From an uncultured Clostridia bacterium (lineage in GTDB: Bacteria > Bacillota > Clostridia > Oscillospirales > Ruminococcaceae): a DNA stretch of 9,695 nt. The position numbers and the translations under genes were made by a program. Position 1 is the stretch's first letter. Every line of letters starts with the position of its first letter. The DNA is taken from positions 1-9,695 of the forward strand of contig CALXKG010000019.1 in assembly GCA_944388825.1 (NCBI GenBank). The letters run 5' to 3'. The notes beneath the pieces are model-generated. The model saw only the letters and a program-made list of their open reading frames with translations. It did not search any database and had not been told where the DNA came from. Shown in pieces: positions 1-6,375 of this stretch.

Positions 1-180
1 TCCCGCCCATCCCACGGGATCGACCATTACGCGGTCACGCTGGTTCCCCCTTCTTCCCTGCCGGTGCTTTTGGAAATCGTAAAGCCGTGGGAAGAGGCGG
101 ATGAAAGCGTACGGCGATTGACCGGACTGATTCAGGAAGCTATTGAGAATGGGAAATACATGATCGTTTACGGCGTATAA
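1..180 (+). CDS. C-terminal fragment of an unrecognised protein
   Basis: The reading frame is open from the window edge to a TAA at 178-180 and gives the last 59 residues of a protein that begins outside the window. I do not recognise the family. The visible part has a hydrophobic stretch rich in Val, Leu and Pro. An acidic amphipathic helix follows (roughly residues 34-53, around KPWEEADESV), and the C-terminus is short and beta-like, YMIVYGV. No membrane segment or catalytic motif is visible. Third codon positions are about two-thirds G or C, clearly less than in the genes to the right, so the gene may have a different history or lower expression. The antisense frame over the same bases is also open, but its product looks unnatural. 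The direction is therefore probable rather than certain. Confidence 0.5.
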   Translation, partial: SRPSHGIDHYAVTLVPPSSLPVLLEIVKPWEEADESVRRLTGLIQEAIENGKYMIVYGV

Positions 181-183
181 AAA

Positions 184-205
184 ACGCCAAAAACGGCGCT
201 GGCGT
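184..205 (+). terminator. Weak hairpin just after the first gene
   Basis: ACGCCA (184-189) can pair with TGGCGT (200-205) across a 10-nt loop, four bases after the stop codon. The position suits a terminator. The stem is only 6 bp and no T-run follows, so termination here is uncertain. Confidence 0.25.
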
Positions 206-246
206 GCAAATTGCGAAGAAACGTGGGCAGTCAAAAAAGTTTTACT

Positions 247-326
247 CGATTTTTTTTAAAAAATCGCGGGAATGCAAAGGGCAGAGCCCGTGCTCTGTAC
301 GGGCTTTCCGTACCGCACCCCTTTGC
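247..326. repeat. Hairpin-rich intergenic repeat-like segment
   Basis: This stretch is a chain of inverted repeats with no convincing ORF. CGA-T8 (247-257) faces A6-TCG (258-266). GCAAAGGG (274-281) pairs with CCCTTTGC (319-326) as an outer stem. Inside it AGCCCG (285-290) pairs with CGGGCT (300-305). Alternative foldings also exist: CAGAGC 282-287 with GCTCTG 292-297, and GTACGG with CCGTAC. An AT-rich palindrome followed by a GGGCAGAGCCC-type hairpin resembles dispersed intergenic repeats I recall from clostridial genomes, but only one copy lies in this window. It could be a REP-like element or a structured 3' region of the gene at the left edge. Confidence 0.4.
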
Positions 327-377
327 TTACTGCTGCCTTCGAAATATACCTGTCGCGCAGCGACCATTCCATGCTAA

Positions 378-420
378 AACAAACCGCACCCGCCTTAAAA
401 TCAAGCGGGTGCGGTTTGTT
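378..420 (-). terminator. Strong rho-independent terminator of the GH1 gene
   Basis: A perfect 16-bp inverted repeat, 378-393 with 405-420, encloses an 11-nt loop. The GC-rich core is CCGCACCCGC / GCGGGTGCGG. Read on the minus strand, the stem ends in a T-rich tract (TTTGTTTTAG) and lies 27 bases past the GH1 stop codon, where a terminator is expected. Read on the plus strand the tail is poor (TTTGTTATGC). It may still stop some readthrough from the left. Confidence 0.85.
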
Positions 421-446
421 ATGCGTTCAGCGCGTCTGTACGCGCC

Positions 447-1922
447 TTAGTCGAGGTCTTCGCCGTTCGTAGCGATAACCTTCTTGTACCAGTAGAAGGA
501 GTCCTTGCGGCTTCTGGACAGGTCTCCGGTGCCGTCGTCGTACTTGTCGACAAAGACGAAGCCGTAGCGTTTGCGCATCTCGCCGGTGGAGGCGGAGACG
601 AGGTCGATGCAGCCCCACATGGTGTAGCCCATCAGGTCGACGCCGTCCAGCTCGACCGCGTCCTTCATCGCCTTGATGTGGTCGCGGAGGTAGTCGATGC
701 GGTAGGTGTCGTGGACCGAGCCGTCCGCTTCCTTGGTATCCAGCGCGCCGAGGCCGTTCTCGACGACGAACAGCGGCTTCTGGTAGCGGTCGTAGATCTG
801 GTTGAGGGCGATCCGCAGGCCCAGCGGGTCGATCTGCCAGCCCCAGTCGGAAGCCTTCAGATAGGGGTTCTTGCGGCCGAAGGTCATGTTGCCGGCGGTC
901 ATCTCGCCTTCCTTGGCGGAGCCGACGACCATCGTCATGTAGTAGGAGAAGGAGATGAAGTCGACGGTGCCTTTCTTCAGCTCTTCCAGCTCGCCATCCC
1001 GGATGTCGAGGGTGATGCCCTTCCGCTCGTACTCTTTCAGCTTATAGCTGGGGTAGTAGCCGCGGGCATGGACGTCCATATAAAAGAAGGAACCGTTGTT
1101 CATCGCCTGGACGTTCATCAGGTTGTCGACCGGGTTGCAGGTCTCGGGATAGCTCTCCATGAAGGCGATCATGCAGCCGACCTGGTAACTGGGGTCGATC
1201 TCGTGGGCCATCTGGACGGCCTTGGCCGACGCGACAAACTGGTAGTAGGTGGCGTTGGCGAGGATCTGGGGGTCTTTAGAGGGGACGCCCGCTTCCATCC
1301 AGCCGCCGTGGTTGATGCAGTTGATCTCATTGAAGGTGAGCCAGTATTTGACTTTGCCTTTATACCGCTTGAAGATCGCTTCGCAGTAGCGGAGGTAGCA
1401 GTCGATCGTCCGGCGGTCGGCCCAGGAGCCCCAGGTGTTGGTCAGGGCCAGCGGGGTCTCGTAGTGGGAGATGGTGACCAGCGGCTCGATGCCGTACTTT
1501 TTGCACTCGTCAAACACCGCGTCGTAGAAGGCGAGGCCCTCTTCGTTGGGTTCCGTTTCCATGCCGGTCGGGAAGATGCGCGACCAGGAGATGGACAGCC
1601 GGAAGCACTTGAAGCCCATTTCGCCCATCAGCGCGATGTCTTCCTTGTAGTGATGGTAGAAGTCGGTGGCCTCATGGTTGGGGTAGAAGTAACCGTCCAG
1701 CTGGGTAAACTGCGCCCCTTCGGGAAGGTCGTTGACCCCGAACATCGTGGTCGTCTGGGGGGTGCCGTCCGGCAGGACGTAGGTCAGCACGCGGGGGGAA
1801 TCCTTGGTGCCGCCGGTCAGGACGTCGTCGATCGACGCGCCGCGCCCGCCTTCGTTCCAGCCGCCCTCATACTGGTTGGCCGCGGTCGCGCCGCCCCAGA
1901 GGAAATCTTTACGGAATGCCAT
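447..1922 (-). CDS. bglA: GH1 6-phospho-beta-glucosidase
   Basis: Cytoplasmic glycoside hydrolase family 1 enzyme of 491 aa, predicted to cleave phosphorylated beta-glucosides (such as cellobiose-6-phosphate or aryl-beta-glucoside-6-phosphates) made by PTS import. The N-terminal GH1 signature FLWGGATAANQYEG is at residues 7-20. The acid/base Glu is E199 in TFNEIN and the nucleophile is E388 in VVENG. Residues S445, K451 and Y453 in STGEMRKRYGF match the Ser-x5-Lys-x-Tyr pattern that binds the 6-phosphate, which is why I call it a phospho-enzyme. It has no signal peptide. It is slightly longer than usual owing to an insertion around residues 40-75. The ATG at 1922 follows an AGAGG site with 9-nt spacing. 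It lies 104 bp after the esterase, has only a weak promoter-like sequence of its own and ends at a strong terminator, so it may be read from the esterase promoter. No PTS genes are in view. The symbol is given by family resemblance. Confidence 0.93.
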   Translation of the reverse strand: MAFRKDFLWGGATAANQYEGGWNEGGRGASIDDVLTGGTKDSPRVLTYVLPDGTPQTTTMFGVNDLPEGAQFTQLDGYFYPNHEATDFYHHYKEDIALMGEMGFKCFRLSISWSRIFPTGMETEPNEEGLAFYDAVFDECKKYGIEPLVTISHYETPLALTNTWGSWADRRTIDCYLRYCEAIFKRYKGKVKYWLTFNEINCINHGGWMEAGVPSKDPQILANATYYQFVASAKAVQMAHEIDPSYQVGCMIAFMESYPETCNPVDNLMNVQAMNNGSFFYMDVHARGYYPSYKLKEYERKGITLDIRDGELEELKKGTVDFISFSYYMTMVVGSAKEGEMTAGNMTFGRKNPYLKASDWGWQIDPLGLRIALNQIYDRYQKPLFVVENGLGALDTKEADGSVHDTYRIDYLRDHIKAMKDAVELDGVDLMGYTMWGCIDLVSASTGEMRKRYGFVFVDKYDDGTGDLSRSRKDSFYWYKKVIATNGEDLD

Positions 1923-2026
1923 TGGTCATTACCTCTTTCTTTCGTTTTATTTGCACCCGGTAAACGGGTTGGCAACGGTTTATATGCAGCAATATGCGCA
2001 GCGGGGAAAAACGCCCCCGGCGCCGG

Positions 2027-3481
2027 TCAGCGCAGGTCGATCGAATCGTCCGGGAAGTCCTGGATGGACGGGCAGGTATCCGGGCAGTCGAAATAGATCT
2101 CCGGACCGAAGTGCATCCGGCCGTAGCTGCCGGGCCTGACCGGTTCCCAGCGGGGGACAAGGCCGTTATTCGGGTCGCCGGCCCGGATAAAGGCGATATA
2201 GCTGGCCCGCATCCCGCGCATCAGCCGGTCGAGGGCGGCTTTTTCTTCCGGCGCCCGCTCCCCCGCCGGGGACGGGGCGCTGCCGCCCGCCCGGAGGGTC
2301 GCGGCGTCCTGGGAATGGTGGGCCGGCGGGTAGTCGAAGGAATAGGTGTAGGTCTTCATCCCCCGCCCGGCGAAAATCTGGGAGAGCCGGTCGCCGTGGG
2401 TGCGGTACATACAGTCGGAAAAGACCTTGACCCAGGCGTCCTCCTGCCCGGCGGTATCCAGCCCTTTGCCGTCCACCAGCGCATGGTAGGCCCTTTCGGC
2501 ATAGGCGCTGTTGCCGCCAAACAGCTCGGCGGCGATGGCGGGGGCTTTTTCGGGAAGCCCCGGGCCCATTTTAAAGAAGACCAGCTCGTGGAGGTTGTTG
2601 CCGATCAGCGTCTCCCCCTGCCAGCCGTCTGCCGAGCGGATGTCCGCCCGCCAGTTTTCGGGGACTGTCTTCCCGTCCGACACCGGCCCGAACAGGCAGG
2701 TGGAGCCCGGCCCGGCGGTAAATTGCAGCTGGGCGTTTAAGATTTCAGACGCGGGGATGGTGAGCAGGTCTTTTGCACTGCGGAGCGGTAAGTATGTGCA
2801 GAACTTCCGGGCCAGGGCCGACGCCGTCCCCGGCGTCCGCACCGCCTGGATGCCGCCGGAGGATAAGATCGCCCGGTGGAAAAGCCCCTTTGTCTCGCCC
2901 GCCAGCATCAGCGCCCCGACCGACTTGCCCCCGGCCGAGACGCCGAAGAGGGTGACGCGCTCCGGGTCGCCGCCGAAAGCGGCGATGTTCTCTTTGACCC
3001 ATTTCAGGGCGCAGATCTGGTCTAAAAGACCCATGTTGCCGTCGCAGTACCCTTCCCCCAGGATGTCCCGCAGGTAGAGGTAGCCCAGCGCCCCCAGCCG
3101 GTAGTTGATCGAGACGGCGACCATCCGCGCCTTCTCTTCCGCCACCAGCGGAAACAGGGCGCTGTCCTCCCCGCTGCCGGTCTGGAACGCGCCGCCGTGG
3201 ATGTCGACGGCGACCGGGAGCGGCCCGTCCGGGATCTCGGCCGGGCGGACGATGTTGAGGTACAGGCAGTCCTCGTCAAACGGCCCGGGCAGCGGGTTGC
3301 CCGACCAGTCGCGGGGGTTCTGGATGCTCTTGGGCCCAAAGGCGCGGCAGTCCTGCGCCAGCCCCGTCACCGGGACCGGCGGGCGGAACCGCTCCGCCTG
3401 CGCATAGCGGATGCCCTTAAACCAGACCGAGCCGTTTTCCGTATAGCCGGTGAATCGGCCGGCCGGCGCGGTAATGACCAT
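2027..3481 (-). CDS. Type-B carboxylesterase (alpha/beta hydrolase)
   Basis: Serine esterase of the carboxylesterase type-B / p-nitrobenzyl esterase family, 484 aa, close to the usual length of bacterial members. The oxyanion-hole motif HGGAF is at 95-99, the nucleophile S182 is in FGVSAGG, and the likely acid E299 is in IGNNLHE. The likely base is H388, 89 residues after E299, the same spacing as I recall for the Bacillus subtilis PnbA triad. The family block EDCLYLNI is present as DEDCLYLNIVRP (69-80), and GDPN is at 435-438. The usual His-x-x-Glu-Leu-Pro-x-Val-Phe block after the catalytic His is missing. A Gly/Ala/Pro-rich segment (about 397-411) stands there instead, so substrate specificity may differ. 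No signal peptide is seen, so it acts in the cytoplasm, perhaps removing acyl groups from imported plant-derived sugars (inference from its neighbours). The ATG follows AAAGGGGAG with about 7-nt spacing, downstream of a strong promoter. Confidence 0.9.
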   Translation of the reverse strand: MVITAPAGRFTGYTENGSVWFKGIRYAQAERFRPPVPVTGLAQDCRAFGPKSIQNPRDWSGNPLPGPFDEDCLYLNIVRPAEIPDGPLPVAVDIHGGAFQTGSGEDSALFPLVAEEKARMVAVSINYRLGALGYLYLRDILGEGYCDGNMGLLDQICALKWVKENIAAFGGDPERVTLFGVSAGGKSVGALMLAGETKGLFHRAILSSGGIQAVRTPGTASALARKFCTYLPLRSAKDLLTIPASEILNAQLQFTAGPGSTCLFGPVSDGKTVPENWRADIRSADGWQGETLIGNNLHELVFFKMGPGLPEKAPAIAAELFGGNSAYAERAYHALVDGKGLDTAGQEDAWVKVFSDCMYRTHGDRLSQIFAGRGMKTYTYSFDYPPAHHSQDAATLRAGGSAPSPAGERAPEEKAALDRLMRGMRASYIAFIRAGDPNNGLVPRWEPVRPGSYGRMHFGPEIYFDCPDTCPSIQDFPDDSIDLR

Positions 3482-3562
3482 GGGTGTTCTCCCCTTTCTG
3501 CCGGAAGGCGGTCAAAATATGCAAAATCTGTGTAAAAACAGGATTTTTTTCTTCTATATATT

Positions 3563-3591
3563 ATGATAATGGAACAGGCAGGTTTTGTCAA
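3563..3591 (-). promoter_or_regulatory. Strong sigma-A promoter of the esterase gene
   Basis: On the minus strand TTGACA (3586-3591) is followed by a 17-bp spacer and TATCAT (3563-3568), a near-perfect housekeeping promoter. Transcription should start near 3556, leaving a leader of about 75 nt. The bases around and upstream of the -35 (3579-3602) match those of the GH3 promoter at 21 of 24 positions. Confidence 0.8.
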
Positions 3592-3668
3592 TAGAAAACC
3601 GGGAGTTTCATATTTTGAAAAGGGTCACAGGCTGGTGCGCGTTTGAAAATCCCTATATTGCTGGAACA

Positions 3669-5198
3669 TCAACCACGCACGCCGTACAGGCCGGTGAATT
3701 TCTCCTCCAGATAGCCGCAGAGGTAGTCCGCCGACAGCGGTTCCCCGGTCATCCGCCGCAGGAGGGTATCGCTGTCGTAAAGCATCCCATGCCGGTACCA
3801 GTTTTCGGTGAGCCAGCCGCGGATGGGCGCAAAGTCCCCCGCCCGGACCAGCGCGTCGAAATCCGGCAGCGCCTTTTTCACCGCCGCGCCGATCTGGGCG
3901 GCGTTCAGCGTCCCGATCGTGTAGGACTGGAAGTAGCCGAACATCCCGGCCGGCCAGTGCATATCCTGCGCCCAGCCTTCCCAGGGCTTTTCGGGGACAA
4001 GGCCGAGGTACTCCCGGCATTTCTCCGCCCAGGCGTCTTCCAGGCTGCCGACCGGGAGGCTGCCGTCAAACAGCATCTTCTCGATCTCAAACCGGATCAT
4101 GATATGGAGGTTGTAGGTCAGTTCGTCCGCGTAGATGCGGATAGGACCCGGCTGCACCCGGTTGACCGCGCGGTGGAACGCCTCCGCCGGGACGTCCCGC
4201 AGCTTTTCCGGGAACGCCGCCCGGAAGAGGGGGGCGGCGTAGTCCCAGAAGGCGGCGCTGCGGCCGACCATATTCTCCCAGAAGCGGGAGGAGGACTCGT
4301 GCATCCCGCCGTGGGCGCCGGAGCCGATCAGCAGGTCGAGGTAATCCGCCGAGACGTTCTGCTCGTACATCCCATGCCCGCCCTCGTGCATCGCCGAGAT
4401 GGTCCCCTGCAGCAGGTCGTCGGGGTAGAAGTGGTCGGTAAAGCGGACGTCGTCCCGGTTGACCCCGTAGGTGCAGGGGTGCTCCCCCGCCCCGACGACG
4501 CCGTACCGGGGGTCGTAGCCGATTTTGGCCAGCAGTTTCAGCGCGATCTCCTTCTGAACGGCGGTATCGTACCCGCCTTTTGTAAAGCTGCGGTCGGGCT
4601 GCCGGCCGGCTTCGGCAATTTTCTGCAAAAGCGGCACCGTCCGGGCGCGGATGGTATCAAAGAGCGGTTCCAGCTGGGCGACGGTCATCCCGGGGTCGGT
4701 GGCGTCGATGGACGGGTCGAGGGGATGGGCGGGCGCTTTCCGCCCCGGACGTCCGGCGCGGATGGCGTCCGCCTCCTTTTGCAGGGCGATCATCTCCCCG
4801 ATACCGGCTTTCACTTCCGCGTAGCCGCCGGTATATTTTTTCTCGATCCAGAGCTGCTCGGTGGCGCTTTTTAAAGACGCCTGCCGCAGCAGCAGCTTTT
4901 CCGGCAGGCCGGTCACGCTGTCGATCCGGCGGCGGTAGAGGGCGAGCTCCGCCCGCATCTCGGGGGAAAGGCCGGTTTCATCGCCGGAGAGGGTGTCGAC
5001 CGCCTCCAAGACCCGCGGGTCCAGAAGCGTTTTCCGCGACTCGGCCCGGACAAAGCCGAGCAGCTCCGCCCGGCGCTTTGCGGCCCCTTTGGGGGCGGTG
5101 GCAGTCATGTCGTAGGAGCCGATCGACGAAAGCTCGCCGAACTTTTTTAAACGGTAGGAGGTGGATATAAGGGTTTGCAGGGCGTCCTGGCGGGTCAT
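3669..5198 (-). CDS. M32 carboxypeptidase Taq-family metallopeptidase
   Basis: Zinc-dependent carboxypeptidase of peptidase family M32, 509 aa, the usual full length. It removes C-terminal residues from peptides in the cytoplasm; no signal peptide or membrane segment is present. Zinc ligands H271 and H275 with catalytic E272 form the HEGGH motif, and the third ligand is E301 in HESSSRFWEN. Other family blocks are DVRFT (250-254, DxRxT), IRIYADE (353-359) and GWAQDMHW (408-415). The normally conserved HPF motif reads HPC here (240-242), the one visible deviation. The fold should be almost entirely helical. The ATG at 5198 is preceded by AAAGGATG with about 9-nt spacing and starts at the family-typical N-terminus. 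It has its own promoter in the divergent region. A 187-bp gap and a separate strong promoter separate it from the esterase, so it is probably not part of a sugar operon. No clear terminator was found after its stop codon. Confidence 0.95.
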   Translation of the reverse strand: MTRQDALQTLISTSYRLKKFGELSSIGSYDMTATAPKGAAKRRAELLGFVRAESRKTLLDPRVLEAVDTLSGDETGLSPEMRAELALYRRRIDSVTGLPEKLLLRQASLKSATEQLWIEKKYTGGYAEVKAGIGEMIALQKEADAIRAGRPGRKAPAHPLDPSIDATDPGMTVAQLEPLFDTIRARTVPLLQKIAEAGRQPDRSFTKGGYDTAVQKEIALKLLAKIGYDPRYGVVGAGEHPCTYGVNRDDVRFTDHFYPDDLLQGTISAMHEGGHGMYEQNVSADYLDLLIGSGAHGGMHESSSRFWENMVGRSAAFWDYAAPLFRAAFPEKLRDVPAEAFHRAVNRVQPGPIRIYADELTYNLHIMIRFEIEKMLFDGSLPVGSLEDAWAEKCREYLGLVPEKPWEGWAQDMHWPAGMFGYFQSYTIGTLNAAQIGAAVKKALPDFDALVRAGDFAPIRGWLTENWYRHGMLYDSDTLLRRMTGEPLSADYLCGYLEEKFTGLYGVRG

Positions 5199-5224
5199 AT
5201 ACGATCATCCTTTCGGGGGGTTTT

Positions 5225-5233
5225 ATAATAACA
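5225..5233 (-). promoter_or_regulatory. Extended -10 promoter for the M32 gene
   Basis: On the minus strand TGT-TATTAT (5225-5233) is a good extended -10 element. No acceptable -35 hexamer lies 16-18 bp upstream. Transcription would start near 5218, giving a leader of about 20 nt that carries the ribosome binding site. Confidence 0.45.
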
Positions 5234-5260
5234 ACTTGATAGATACGCACTCACTTCAAA

Positions 5261-5425
5261 GGCTCCCTCTCTGAGGGAGCTGTCGGCGAATGCCGACTGA
5301 AGGAGTGGGGTTGCGAAAGAATTGAGCAACGCACAAGCATCTTAAGCGTTTTAAGCGTTTCCAGCTTCGCTGGGAAACGCCACTCCTTCCGGCGCGTCCG
5401 CGCCACCTCCCTCGGAGAGGGAGGC
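5261..5425. repeat. MITE-like imperfect inverted-repeat element
   Basis: A 165-bp non-coding element sits in the 411-bp gap between the divergent M32 and sigma genes. Its left arm (5261-5310) and the reverse complement of its right arm (5380-5425) match closely, including a perfect 10-bp block, GAAGGAGTGG (5299-5308) with CCACTCCTTC (5380-5389). Each arm also folds on itself. The left has GCTCCCTC/GAGGGAGC (5262-5280) and GTCGGC/GCCGAC (5282-5297). The right has GGCGC/GCGCC (5391-5404) and CCTCCCTC/GAGGGAGG (5406-5424). The centre carries a tandem TTAAGCGTT (5342-5359) and an 11-bp hairpin with one bulge (5355-5380). There is no ORF inside and no clear target-site duplication. I recall similar GGCTCCCTC...GAGGGAG elements as dispersed repeats in gut clostridia. 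It could be a non-autonomous transposable element, or a transcription insulator between divergent genes. Confidence 0.7.
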
Positions 5426-5539
5426 GAGGGTCAGTGCCTTCCAAAAAGTTGTATTGTTGTATCAAGAATACCATATTTCCCCATTTCTGTCCAGTTTTTC
5501 TGGCCAAAAAGCCCTTCCGGCCCATCCCCCGTTTTTCGA

Positions 5540-5568
5540 TGCAACCTTTTCCCCCGCTCATCCGTATA
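5540..5568 (+). promoter_or_regulatory. ECF-type autoregulatory promoter of the sigma operon
   Basis: TGCAAC (5540-5545) followed by CTTTT, a 17-bp spacer in all, and CGTATA (5563-5568) fits the AAC-motif / CGT pattern recognised by extracytoplasmic-function sigma factors. It differs from the housekeeping promoters elsewhere in the window. It lies 42 bp before the sigma start codon, with transcription starting near 5575. Autoregulation is an inference from motif and position. Confidence 0.65.
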
Positions 5569-5594
5569 TATCGCTGAAAAGAAAAATTCCGCCG

Positions 5595-5602
5595 AAAGGA
5601 GG
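5595..5602 (+). promoter_or_regulatory. Ribosome binding site that fixes the sigma start
   Basis: AAAGGAGG lies 7 nt before the ATG at 5610. It rules out the in-frame upstream ATG at 5454, which would place the ECF promoter inside the coding region and add 52 residues foreign to the family. Confidence 0.85.
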
Positions 5603-5609
5603 TTTTCCG

Positions 5610-6074
5610 ATGACCCCGTCCGCCCTCGCCGATGCCTACGGCCCGGCCCTTTACGGCCTCTGCGTCCACCTCTGCGGGCGGAAAGCGGACGCCGACGACC
5701 TCTACCAGGAGACCTGGGTGCGGATTTTGGAAAAGCTCCCCCGGTACCGGCCGGAAAAGCCCTTCCTCCCCTGGGCGGCGAAGATCTGCGTCAACCTCTA
5801 CCGGGACGGGCTGCGCCGGGCGCGGCTGCGGGCCTTCTTCCCGCTGGAGAGCCGTCCCCACGCGGAGCCGGGCGGGTTTACCGGGGAGATGGAAATCGCG
5901 GACGCGGTCGCGCGGCTGCCGGAAAAATACCGGATAGCGGTCGTCCTGCGGTGTATCGAGGGCCTCTCGGAGGCCGAGACGGCGCAGGTACTGGGGATCA
6001 CGCCCGGCGGGGTCAAAAGCAGGCTCTCCCGGGCGCGGAAGCTGTTAAAGGAGGCGCTTTACGATGGGAAATGA
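5610..6074 (+). CDS. ECF-family RNA polymerase sigma factor
   Basis: Sigma-70 family, extracytoplasmic-function type, 154 aa, with the minimal two-domain layout. The sigma2 domain spans about residues 8-72. It includes DADDLYQETWVRIL (27-40, core binding) and FLPWAAKICVNLYRDGLRR (52-70, -10 recognition). The sigma4 domain spans about 94-150; its helix-turn-helix runs from LSEAETAQVLGI to GGVKSRLSRARKLL and reads the -35. A Gly/Pro-containing linker (about 78-93) joins them. It directs RNA polymerase to ECF promoters, most likely including the one just upstream. The start is set by the AAAGGAGG site. Its last 11 bases overlap the next gene, so translation is probably coupled. The two following membrane-protein genes suggest it is held inactive at the membrane until an envelope signal arrives. 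I cannot assign it to a numbered ECF group. Confidence 0.93.
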   Translation: MTPSALADAYGPALYGLCVHLCGRKADADDLYQETWVRILEKLPRYRPEKPFLPWAAKICVNLYRDGLRRARLRAFFPLESRPHAEPGGFTGEMEIADAVARLPEKYRIAVVLRCIEGLSEAETAQVLGITPGGVKSRLSRARKLLKEALYDGK

Positions 6075-6375
6075 CGATATCCTCTCCAAAATCCCGATGG
6101 AGCCGGAGACCGCCCCGCCGGAATTAGACTTCGCGCGGCTGTATGAACAGGCTGCGGCCCGGAAACTGCGGCGGCAGCTTACCTGGGTCGCGGCCGGCGG
6201 GTGGCTGTGGGCCGCTGCGATGCTGCTGGGGTTTGCGCTCCTCTGCCGGGCGGCGCCCGCGATCCCCGGCGGGGAATGGCTGGCGCTTTCAGCCGGGGCC
6301 TTCCTCATCCTGTCCTTTTCCGCCGGGTCCGCCGCCCTTATCCTCTACGCCCGCCGAAAGGAGAGACGATCATGA
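6064..6375 (+). CDS. Small two-TM protein, candidate anti-sigma factor
   Basis: 103 aa, of no family I recognise by sequence. The first ~38 residues are soluble: an acidic Pro-rich start, then a basic amphipathic helix (about 22-38, FARLYEQAAARKLRRQL). Two hydrophobic helices follow, about 40-61 and 72-95, with a short loop, and the tail is basic (YARRKERRS). Basic residues on both ends put N- and C-termini in the cytoplasm. Small size, a soluble N-terminus, TM helices and a gene overlapping the end of an ECF sigma gene are typical of anti-sigma factors, so that role is inferred. No His-x3-Cys-x2-Cys zinc anti-sigma motif is present. AAAGGAGG lies 9 nt before the ATG, inside the sigma gene. 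The gene ends in an ATGA overlap with the next one. Confidence 0.8.
   Translation: MGNDDILSKIPMEPETAPPELDFARLYEQAAARKLRRQLTWVAAGGWLWAAAMLLGFALLCRAAPAIPGGEWLALSAGAFLILSFSAGSAALILYARRKERRS

Noticed and set aside
211..472. Two small overlapping plus-strand ORFs in the left intergenic region
   Set aside because: Both run through the hairpins and the GH1 terminator, lack ribosome binding sites and give basic, motif-free products.
1955..1969. ACCCG-gtaaa-CGGGT hairpin between the esterase and GH1 genes, as terminator or operator
   Set aside because: It has only 5 bp and no T-run in either direction. It could be an operator, but nothing else supports that.
678..2096. Long plus-strand ORF (472 codons) opposite the GH1 gene
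   Set aside because: It lies antisense to a gene with all GH1 motifs. Its product is a monotonous Val/Gly/Asp/Ala mix with no motif and no ribosome binding site; GC-rich codon bias opens this frame.
3525..3550. AATCTG / CAGGATT hairpin followed by a T-run on the plus strand
   Set aside because: No plus-strand gene precedes it, the stem needs a bulge, and it lies in the esterase leader, where the T-run faces the wrong way for termination.
3585..4874. Long plus-strand ORF (429 codons) opposite the M32 gene
   Set aside because: It is antisense to a complete M32 peptidase, has a low-complexity Val/Gly/Arg composition and no recognisable domain, and its start overlaps the esterase promoter.
5454..5609. 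Upstream in-frame extension of the sigma factor
   Set aside because: The extra 52 residues do not resemble an ECF N-terminus and would cover the ECF promoter, while AAAGGAGG sits ideally before the ATG at 5610.
5256..5861. Minus-strand ORF (201 codons) across the repeat element and the sigma gene start
   Set aside because: It runs through the hairpin element and antisense to the sigma factor, has no ribosome binding site and shows no protein-like features.
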